DNA from: Deltaproteobacteria bacterium
GTDB lineage: Bacteria > Myxococcota_C > UBA6777
Reading direction: 5' to 3'
DNA length: 46,758 nt
Assembly: GCA_002731275.1 (NCBI GenBank)
Contig: PCBK01000175.1
Span: 1-46,758 of the forward strand
Below the pieces are notes generated by a model. The model was given only the letters and a program-made list of their open reading frames with translations. It searched no databases and was not told where the DNA came from. Shown here in pieces: positions 27,701-33,731 of this stretch. The translations under genes and the position numbers were made by a program. Each line of letters starts with the position of its first letter. Position 1 is the first letter of the stretch.

Positions 27701-27990
27701 TGTCTGTAAAGGATCTCGAAGACGATATTGTCTTCTCCTTTGCGTTTTTGGACGAGTTGGTCGTCCTTCTCTTCGATCTGGACCTCTTGGGCGTGGATGT
27801 CGATATCGTCGATGGACCAGAGCTTATTTGGTTTGCGAAATCCAAACAAAAGCAGGGTGTCTTTGGCCGGATGCTCGGGGTGTCGTACGCGATACAGGGT
27901 GTAGCCTCGCGCGGAGGTTGATTTGGCGCCATAGATGCGGACGAAGTCGGAAAACTGGTTGATATCGTGGAACATATACGCTTTGCGCAT
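24721..27990 (-). CDS. Large helical scaffold protein of the ternary system
   Basis: A 1089-residue soluble protein. Residues 1-450 are mixed alpha/beta (start MRKAYMFHDINQFSDF) with no motif I can name. Residues about 465-530 are a charged, disordered Lys/Glu/Pro linker. Residues 560-1089 are helical repeats of TPR/alpha-solenoid type (SYAILARAYSRIGYHAQAHKLLEEAL). Its place between the FtsH-like and MoxR genes, and its size, fit the large ternary-system accessory ('X-domain') proteins, which probably bind substrates or assemble the ATPases. The start at 27990 is favoured because the longer frame (28047) has no ribosome site; AAGGAA is about 12 bases upstream of 27990. Confidence 0.65.
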   Translation of the reverse strand: MRKAYMFHDINQFSDFVRIYGAKSTSARGYTLYRVRHPEHPAKDTLLLFGFRKPNKLWSIDDIDIHAQEVQIEEKDDQLVQKRKGEDNIVFEILYRQHTDTLLEQIQLRPWRDEPESLRELLFWLHDPQQMPWLVTTSLKLNNDRIQYATIEQDEAKHIILRIETPSYYLIQWCEEQHTSKLDLYYPLIDGTFIEWGHNHPLADLWRRAQSNRHDEWTFFRADGTRQHMPPLKWEDVYQTTEFSLDFPAQSVWSQESDEKPRIPVSLRLEHRGRPLDPELWLLEEDEQHHLEQLLSMVDEEDLKTLLISVQKDEQGRKRFIIREKHMGEGRQYLDFGGKQFATYKGFYNLFLPIQYELQPQLRRDQYRKIFSLQNGQFTVLVPPPGGPETWDGKLESAELLTFKENSFEPMLKLIDYLMNSESEHLTSLLKKSVFDFGAYAKAPSRPDLREKKDKEKKEDESKAPKKPEKAAKPNEDESAGVEVKKTVVKKRRKQQEAENVKIEVAPTELEVQEADLERKLISKGQQMQTWSMLLDTKALLKKWSEATDCAFEALWLAAHQETPADIHEQLRGLLDRQLDIKGTPGKRLAKAEQLARKEQEPIAVISYILHGQQESEDRINTWLQTSSELLRGVEQKMRKKTRWLMWRELLRRNGDVREQARIKESILGELNQQGLAPYDVPHFIQNRLFQERWLQPDDEDSSGEIGAAHGNLDMMKNSVDAFPVAHLRYISYAILARAYSRIGYHAQAHKLLEEALSNTKKEEDYVQAWIYLYSIQAIQVESKNESRVYRQQFQTLLKQMEKSRSSHLTTLKAVEETLKARVELDNPAEFLSKENFKRFYPVNASPASEETQQIMQRLTTAFQNGLRDQLMPNVEAALDHASRELNEKKHTDYRGLSWLLHSMVEIISKMRAGADGRKLIQRFEDFVRDLPTTPPENKMNAFYFQLLRLSLSQGLLELGNELMANNILQQTLHWTNQETDHLVSLDFIDMCSSALKIIESAQLHNRRDSLQILMQGMIAQMNGPYKNTYHEHSFSSFVLKLIDQAIEATLSKEKLTLGLYKQYMDQDELLIRERILHEDVCLLAKSSS

Positions 27991-28050
27991 GAGTATGGAC
28001 TTTCCTTTTTTGCACGTAGATGTCGGGGCTTTGGGTGTTGCCCGCATTGT

Positions 28051-28123
28051 GCTTTGTCAAAGGTTGTGACGTGTGATGGCCAACTTCTTTTGACAAAGCC
28101 AGGCGAGCCGTACGGCTCGCCTG
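28051..28123. promoter_or_regulatory. Nested dyads inside the ternary-system operon
   Basis: A perfect 24-bp palindrome with 10-base arms CAGGCGAGCC / GGCTCGCCTG around GTAC spans 28100-28123. Immediately next to it, GCTTTGTCAAA (28051-28061) and TTTGACAAAGC (28089-28099) form an 11-bp inverted repeat. Both fall in the 181-base gap between the DUF2997-like gene and the scaffold gene. On the minus strand the palindrome would form a very stable hairpin followed by GCTTTGTC, not a full U tract, so processing, attenuation or a partial terminator are all possible. Confidence 0.6.
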
Positions 28124-28171
28124 TGTGTCATGGCATATGGAGGTCGGGTCGACGTGTGTCGAGTGAGTGGC

Positions 28172-28438
28172 TCAGGACTGTCCTGCACCTTCCTTTTGTG
28201 GTTGTGCAGTCTCCTCACGTCGCCCTTGTGGTGATGAACCTGGGGTGATGCGATTGACTTTGACTTCACCCATCTCATCGGGCTCCAGAATACCTTTTCC
28301 GAGCAGATCTCCGATAAACTCTCTGTGTGCTTGTTCGTGCTCGATGGGCAGCGCGTCGTCATCGGAGGTGTAATCGATGATGATGTCTTTTTTACCGGTC
28401 TCAAGGTTGAAGCGAAGACGGATCAAAATATCGGCCAT
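28172..28438 (-). CDS. Small DUF2997-like protein
   Basis: An 88-residue protein. The N-terminal ILIRLRFNLETGKKDIIIDYTSDDDALPIEHEQAHREFIGDLLGKG follows the DUF2997 pattern of two beta strands around a TG turn and a helix; the C-terminal third is a disordered Gln/Glu/Gly tail. DUF2997 genes commonly neighbour ycf35/DUF1257-like and AAA genes. AAGGAG lies 6 bases before the ATG. It is 32 bases downstream of the FtsH-like gene, so the two are co-transcribed. The biochemical role of this family is not known. Confidence 0.6.
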   Translation of the reverse strand: MADILIRLRFNLETGKKDIIIDYTSDDDALPIEHEQAHREFIGDLLGKGILEPDEMGEVKVNRITPGSSPQGRREETAQPQKEGAGQS

Positions 28439-28470
28439 GATTGGCTCCTTTTGTATCGTTTGTGTCGGTG

Positions 28471-30684
28471 TTACGACGCGTCTTTGTCATCAGAGGCTTT
28501 GTCTTCTTCGTCCTCTGACGACGAGTTTTTGAAGTTCCGACCACCAAAGATCTCTTTGACATCTTCTGGTCCGAGTGTCTTCTTCTCCATGAGGAGCTCG
28601 ACCATCTTATCGAGCTCAGCTCTGTATTGGTCGACGAGGCCTTCGGCGATCTTGAGCTGTTCATCGAGGATCTGGTTGATCTCTTCATCGATTCTGGCGG
28701 CGAGTCCATCGGAGATCGGTCGTCTCTTGGCGCCCAATTCGACGACGTGTTGTTCGTTGTTCGTGTATGTCCGAAGACCGAGCTGTTTTCCCATCCCCAG
28801 CTCTTCGACCATCATACGGGATAGCTCACTCGCGCGCTGCAGGTCATCATATGAGCCGATCGAGATCTCGCCGATGATTTTGCTCTCAGCGACACGTCCA
28901 CCGAGGAGGACGCAGATGTCATCGAGCAGCTCACTTTGTGTCGTGACGTACTTGTTCTCACGGACTGAACGCATGACGTATCCGAGCGCGTCTTCTTCGC
29001 CTGTGGCGATGGTGATCTTTTCGATCTTGGGGCTGTTTGGCAGGACGTAGGCGCAGATGGCGTGGCCTGCTTCGTGGATCGCGATGGTGCGTTCTTCTTT
29101 GGCTTTGAGTTTGACGGGTTTTTTGCGACGGACGCTGATGGCTTTGTTCACCTCTTCCTCAGTCACTTCGAGTTGGCCGTCACCTTGGCGTAATTCTTCG
29201 CGTTTCAGCGCACGAGCTATCGCGTAGATGTGGTCACCTGTGAAACGAGAGGAGCGACGTTCATCGACAAAGCCGCCTGTTTTTTGGACGAGATAATCCG
29301 TGACTTCTTCGGAGACGTCGAGGTTGAATTTGTCTTTGTAGACCTTAAAGATCTCCTTGCGGTCCTCTGGATTGGGGAAGGGGATTTTGATACTCAGCTC
29401 GAAGCGACCGGGGCGCAAGAGGGCAGGGTCCAGGGACTCCATGAAGTTGGTCGTGCCGACGATAAAGACGAGCTCTTCTTTGCGAAAACCGTCCATCTCC
29501 GTAAGCAGCTGGTTGACCATAGAGTGTTCGACACCGGAGCCTGTGTAGGTCCCACGTGCAGCAGCGAAGGAGTCCAATTCGTCGAAGACGATGATCGAGG
29601 GGGCGGACTTACGTGCTTGTGAGAAGACGCGACGGAGATTTTCTTCGGACTCGCCGACCCACTTGGATTTAAGCTCTGGACCGGAGACGATGTTGATCGT
29701 CGCGTCGAGTGCGGTCGCGATGGCCTTTGCAAAGAAGGTCTTACCTGTCCCCGGTGGTCCGTAAAAGATCATCCCCTTGGGCACGATCTCTTCGATACGT
29801 TGGATGGTCTCTGGATCGGTGCTCTCTTCTTTGATCTTGAGCAGTTCGAGGATCTCTGTCTTGATCTGGTCTTTGACTTTTCCGTATCCACCGATGTCTT
29901 CGTCTAAGTCGACTTTGGGGATGTCGAGATCGGAGACGAGGGTCATCTGTCGGATGTCGTGATAGATCTCTTCGACGCTCTCGGGGGTCGCTGGATCGTA
30001 GTCGACGCGGTTGGAGAAGTGTGCCATGATCTGACGAAAGCGGATCGCGTTGAGACCCGAGACGTACTTGTAGAGCCGGTAGGGGTTGAACTCGGCGACA
30101 CCGAATTTGCGTGCTTCACGTTGGAGAATCACACAGGGCAACTTATTTCGTGGGATGCCGATGAGGGAGTAGCGGACCGCGAAGACGTTCTCGATCACCT
30201 TGGGCAGCTCAAAGCTCGGATCTTTGAAGCCGAGGAAGACGCTCTCAGGGTTTTCGTAGAGGAGGGCGGCGGCTTCTCGTGTTTCGAGGTTGAGGCTGCT
30301 GCGTGTGGTGGTCGTGAGGACGTCGAGGTGAGGGAGGACGAGGATCTGGTTGGTGATCCCGCTGAAGATGCACTCTTGCAACTCGTTGAGGATACGTTGC
30401 ATACGGGTTTGCATAGCACCAACGGCAGAGCCTTCGTCTTGGACGACATGTCCAGAGATCAGACGGCAACGTAGCTGTTCGTCGGCGCTGCGGCGTTTGA
30501 GTCGGCTGCGGATCGCTTTGTACATGAACAACGTGAGTTGTTTATCGCATTCGACGAGGACGGAGAGCCCCTGTCGCAATTTGTCTTCGATTTTGTCGAG
30601 TTCTTCGCGATAGACCAACTCCATCGCTTCGTCGTTAGAGAGCTCTTGTGGGAGCGAGTCGATGGAGACCAGGTTTGTCGACAT
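28471..30684 (-). CDS. Soluble FtsH-like AAA+ metalloprotease
   Basis: A 737-residue protein with an N-terminal degenerate AAA-like region (about 50-230, no P-loop), an active AAA+ domain with Walker A GPPGTGKT (about residue 308), Walker B IIVFDELDS and the second region of homology LLRPGRF, then a peptidase M41 domain with HEAGH (about 538) and the downstream SYDDLQRASELSRMMV block containing the third zinc ligand. Unlike housekeeping FtsH it has no transmembrane helices and carries an extra N-terminal domain. It is the protease core of the ternary system, expected to degrade or remodel marked proteins. GAGGA lies 6 bases before the ATG, preceded by a 14-bp palindrome. Confidence 0.9.
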   Translation of the reverse strand: MSTNLVSIDSLPQELSNDEAMELVYREELDKIEDKLRQGLSVLVECDKQLTLFMYKAIRSRLKRRSADEQLRCRLISGHVVQDEGSAVGAMQTRMQRILNELQECIFSGITNQILVLPHLDVLTTTTRSSLNLETREAAALLYENPESVFLGFKDPSFELPKVIENVFAVRYSLIGIPRNKLPCVILQREARKFGVAEFNPYRLYKYVSGLNAIRFRQIMAHFSNRVDYDPATPESVEEIYHDIRQMTLVSDLDIPKVDLDEDIGGYGKVKDQIKTEILELLKIKEESTDPETIQRIEEIVPKGMIFYGPPGTGKTFFAKAIATALDATINIVSGPELKSKWVGESEENLRRVFSQARKSAPSIIVFDELDSFAAARGTYTGSGVEHSMVNQLLTEMDGFRKEELVFIVGTTNFMESLDPALLRPGRFELSIKIPFPNPEDRKEIFKVYKDKFNLDVSEEVTDYLVQKTGGFVDERRSSRFTGDHIYAIARALKREELRQGDGQLEVTEEEVNKAISVRRKKPVKLKAKEERTIAIHEAGHAICAYVLPNSPKIEKITIATGEEDALGYVMRSVRENKYVTTQSELLDDICVLLGGRVAESKIIGEISIGSYDDLQRASELSRMMVEELGMGKQLGLRTYTNNEQHVVELGAKRRPISDGLAARIDEEINQILDEQLKIAEGLVDQYRAELDKMVELLMEKKTLGPEDVKEIFGGRNFKNSSSEDEEDKASDDKDAS

Positions 30685-30696
30685 AGGATTCCTCTA

Positions 30697-30710
30697 TAAC
30701 GTTAACGTTA
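30697..30710. promoter_or_regulatory. 14-bp perfect palindrome upstream of the FtsH-like gene
   Basis: TAACGTTAACGTTA lies 12 bases upstream of the ATG, overlapping the leader just before the ribosome site. Its short perfect symmetry suits a dimeric repressor; it falls in the 141-base gap after the accessory gene at 30826. Confidence 0.4.
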
Positions 30711-30825
30711 GCACCACACAAAGACTTGCAGAGCGGTGTGCTCGGACAAATGATATCACGAGAAGACGACAGAGTATCGAAGGTGAAAAGGTCGATAGGT
30801 GGTGTCGTGGGACTCGTTTGTGGGT

Positions 30826-31401
30826 TTATTGCGTGACGTGGATGGTCAATTCGTATTGGCCTTGCTCTTTGCTCTCATGGATCTCCATGATTTCGCCGAG
30901 CTGGCCGGCGCGTCGCTTGAGGCTCTCAGCGTAGACCTCTTGCAAGATCTCGTTGACCTCACGAAGGCGCTCTTGTTCGCCTTCTTCGAGCTGTTTGGTG
31001 AGCTGTCGTTGGAGTTTTTGCCCCTCCGCGTCGAGTTTTTCTTTGGCGCTGTCTTGTGCGTGACTGAGCTGGTTACGTGCTTCGTTGCGTGCATTTTCGC
31101 GGCTGTATCCACTTCCGCGCACGGCGACCTCTGTCTCCAGTTCTTTCTCTTCTTTGATGTGCGCGGTGAGCTCCATGTTTTCGAGGTTGATGTTGACCTC
31201 TACACCACCTTCTTGCTGTTTGCTCCAGATGCCCGGCTCTTTTTCTTCGTATCCTCGCTCTTGCAGGCGTCCCTTGAGGATGTCTTTCATCTCATCCTCT
31301 GGCAGGATCTCTGTGAGATCGAGCTGGTGCACTGTCTTGTCGCTCAAGTCGTAGGTTTCGCTGACGGAGGCTTTGAGTTGGATGTGATAAAGCTGACTCA
31401 T
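30826..31401 (-). CDS. Ternary-system accessory protein, ycf35/DUF1257-like position
   Basis: A 191-residue soluble protein. Residues 1-115 form a beta-rich domain (LYHIQLKASVSETYDLSD, LKGRLQERGYEEKE, VEVNINLENMELTAHIKEEKELETEVAVRG), the strand-helix-strand layout seen in DUF1257-like proteins; residues 115-175 are a long charged coiled coil (AKEKLDAEGQKLQRQLTKQLEE); a strand closes it. It sits directly before the FtsH-like gene as DUF1257-type genes do in related islands, but I cannot prove homology by eye. The ATG at 31401 has AGAGGA 8 bases upstream; the longer frame from 31443 does not. Confidence 0.55.
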   Translation of the reverse strand: MSQLYHIQLKASVSETYDLSDKTVHQLDLTEILPEDEMKDILKGRLQERGYEEKEPGIWSKQQEGGVEVNINLENMELTAHIKEEKELETEVAVRGSGYSRENARNEARNQLSHAQDSAKEKLDAEGQKLQRQLTKQLEEGEQERLREVNEILQEVYAESLKRRAGQLGEIMEIHESKEQGQYELTIHVTQ

Positions 31402-31457
31402 GAAAGTCCTCTCTTTGTGGCTAGGGTTGAAGACACCATACAAAAAACCGACCGGCC

Positions 31458-32651
31458 TTAGCCTACTTTGGGCTGCAGGATCTCGGTGAGTTCATGGATT
31501 TTCTCAAGCGCTTGCTTGAAGGATGAATGTTGATAACACTCCATAAACAGGCGCTGCGCTGGTTCACGTTCAACAGGGTGGTACGTTGTCGCTTCATCAT
31601 ACGCTCTTTTGAGGTAAAGCGCAGGGGTCCACGTCTCGATCCAGGTCCGACTGTAATCTTGTCGCTCCATAATACGTAGATTACGCACCATCAGTTGAAA
31701 CTGCTCCACCCACGGTTGGGTTTGCTCATATTTTTCAAATAGACGTTCATAGTAACGTACAAGTGGTACAAGCAGGTGGCAATGGGTTTCTTCTTTTCCG
31801 ACCACCAAAGCGAGCCAGTGTTTGAGCATCGTGCTCATGTTCTGATTGTAATGATGAAATTGTTCGAGTCCACCATTCCAGCGCTCCGTCTCCGTGAGCA
31901 CCCACTGCCTTGCCCAGTCGAGCCCCAGCCAGGGCAGCAATGGGGTCATGTCTTTGGCGAGCAGTCGCTCGAAGGACGCCCCATGTTCATCTGTGATCGT
32001 GTCAAAGCGATGGAAATGTGTGATGATGTTGAGTGGATTGTTGGCAAAATCTTCGCTCTTACACTTTCCGCTCAGCTTGGTCTCGACGAGTCGACAAAAC
32101 GCGATGTGGTGGAACAGCAGATCACCATTGCGTTCAGGTGCAAGTGTTGGCAGGTGTTTTTGGCTCGCCTTGATGTGTTTGTTTTGCACACGCAGTTGCT
32201 GTTTGATGGTGTCCTGTTCTTTGGGATCGGCGTCTTTGCTCTTGATTTTTTTGGTGGTCTGTGCGCCGGGAGGGCGGCGGCTGATGTTGAAGATCGCCAG
32301 GGCCAGCTCCAGGCTCTGTTCGCTAAATGACAGCGAGAGATCTTGCCAATTGGGAGCGTCCCAGAGTCGCCCTTGTTGGGGATGTTCTTTATGGGCTTGT
32401 AAAAAGAGCGAGCGTTGCCAGCCTGTCTGTTGGCAAAGGTAGCTGAAGGTCGCCCTGTTGAGGACCTCGCGAAAGCGTTCGATGGTCTCAAGTGTGAGGG
32501 ACTCAGGTTTCCCGATAGGGAGGGTGTGGTGGGCTTGTTTAAACTTCTCCCCTTGTAAAAAACGCACGATGAAGGGCACAAAGTCAAAGTTGGCCGTGTA
32601 CTGAAAAGTCTCTGTGGAGGCTTTTTGCGATTTGTACGGGCTTGTTCTCAT
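31458..32651 (-). CDS. Ternary-system accessory protein, unknown family
   Basis: A 397-residue soluble, mainly helical protein rich in His, Trp and Gln (LNIITHFHRFDTITDEHG, RWNGGLEQFHHYNQNM, CHLLVPLVRYYERLFEKYE). No catalytic motif is apparent. Its ATG at 32651 overlaps the TGA of the radical SAM gene (ATGA), a sign of translational coupling, with GGAG about 10 bases upstream; the frame continues to 32801 but the coupled start is better. It probably belongs to the complex with the FtsH-like protease or is the target of the radical SAM enzyme. I do not recognise the family. Confidence 0.6.
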   Translation of the reverse strand: MRTSPYKSQKASTETFQYTANFDFVPFIVRFLQGEKFKQAHHTLPIGKPESLTLETIERFREVLNRATFSYLCQQTGWQRSLFLQAHKEHPQQGRLWDAPNWQDLSLSFSEQSLELALAIFNISRRPPGAQTTKKIKSKDADPKEQDTIKQQLRVQNKHIKASQKHLPTLAPERNGDLLFHHIAFCRLVETKLSGKCKSEDFANNPLNIITHFHRFDTITDEHGASFERLLAKDMTPLLPWLGLDWARQWVLTETERWNGGLEQFHHYNQNMSTMLKHWLALVVGKEETHCHLLVPLVRYYERLFEKYEQTQPWVEQFQLMVRNLRIMERQDYSRTWIETWTPALYLKRAYDEATTYHPVEREPAQRLFMECYQHSSFKQALEKIHELTEILQPKVG

Positions 32652-33355
32652 GCTTTCGTCGCTCCTGACGTCTTTTTCTTGCGGGGTTTTTTGGGGGCCA
32701 ACGCTTCGAGGATCTTGGTCACATCGGAGTGAGGAAACCCGTTGATGTAGATTTGATCGTTGACCATCCTGATCTCGATGGTGTTGGGGCCTTTGTCCCA
32801 ACCTTCTTCTTCATCGGAGAGGTGAGCATAGCGTTCTGTGAGAAAGTGTGTGCGTTGGTTTGAAGAGCCGATCCAGCGTCTGTCTGTGACGAGCTTCTCC
32901 TGGATGTATGGACCGTCGACGAGAAGATCGATGTGTTCGAGGAAGGACTCCCAATCTGGGCGGTTGGCCTTGCGGATTCGTTCGATGGTGAAGCCGGAAA
33001 ATACCATCACGGAGAGGTCTGCGGCGCGTAGTCTCTTTGCCAGAGCGGTCAAGCCTGCGGCCTGTGCAAAGGGTTCGCCACCGATGAAGGTGACCCCCTC
33101 AATGTCAGGGGAGGCGAGGATCTCCTCAGCGACCTCTTCGATGGGGCGAAAGTTTGCCTCTTTAAATTCGAGCATATGGGGGTTGCAACATCCTGGACAG
33201 CGCAGCGGACAGCCTTGTACCCAGAGGGCGAAGCGTTTCCCTGGCCCCTCTGCTTCTGTACAGGGGACCGTCGCGGCGACATTCAACATCCCCTCTGGGA
33301 CATCGAAGAAACCAGGCGTTTGCTTGTCTGTGTGTGATAATGCAGAAGATGCCAC
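32648..33355 (-). CDS. Radical SAM 4Fe-4S enzyme, NrdG/activase-like
   Basis: A 235-residue radical SAM protein. The block GPGKRFALWVQGCPLRCPGC has the CX3CX2C cluster motif, with the aromatic residue of the canonical form replaced by Gly; TFIGGEPFAQ is the GGE SAM-binding motif. It resembles activating enzymes that place a glycyl radical or modify a partner. The C-terminal 80 residues add a small beta domain (WIGSSNQRTHFLT, TIEIRMVNDQIYINGFP). It is the first gene of the ternary-system operon. The only in-frame start is GTG at 33355, with a mediocre ribosome site; conserved sequence begins around residue 23 (MLNVAATVP), so the precise start is uncertain. Confidence 0.85.
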   Translation of the reverse strand: MASSALSHTDKQTPGFFDVPEGMLNVAATVPCTEAEGPGKRFALWVQGCPLRCPGCCNPHMLEFKEANFRPIEEVAEEILASPDIEGVTFIGGEPFAQAAGLTALAKRLRAADLSVMVFSGFTIERIRKANRPDWESFLEHIDLLVDGPYIQEKLVTDRRWIGSSNQRTHFLTERYAHLSDEEEGWDKGPNTIEIRMVNDQIYINGFPHSDVTKILEALAPKKPRKKKTSGATKA

Positions 33356-33731
33356 GATTCTCTTGCGCTCCCATCACTCGATGTGGGGTGATGTTTGTGT
33401 GTTCATATGCCATGACCACTCCCCTTGAGAAGAAGCTCACAGACGTTATATATGCTCTGTAAGGATGACGTTGAACGACACACGTCACATGTGGCGTTCG
33501 CGGTGTTTCTCGTGGGTATAGTCTAAAGCACTCACTTTGTTGCCATTTCAGGCTTGTATGCTGTGCACTTTGTGGGTGTGCTTGTACCCTACAAAAGAGT
33601 CTTCATTGTAGAAACTACGACAAACTCTGTCAACCGCCACTGTGGCGAGTGAAACGTTTGCAAAAAGTATGGAATATACGGATGGACGTTGTCCTGTACG
33701 TGAAGGTTCATCTTTGTGTGGAGGATTTTGG
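33356..33731. other. Divergent promoter region
   Basis: About 375 bases between the divergent radical SAM and LuxR genes. On the minus strand a strong AAGGGGAG site precedes an ATG at 33413 that opens an 83-residue frame overlapping the radical SAM gene out of frame. A TATATA word lies near 33446. The rightward leader contains only weak starts (GTG 33642, ATG 33669) before the good one at 33732. Confidence 0.5.
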
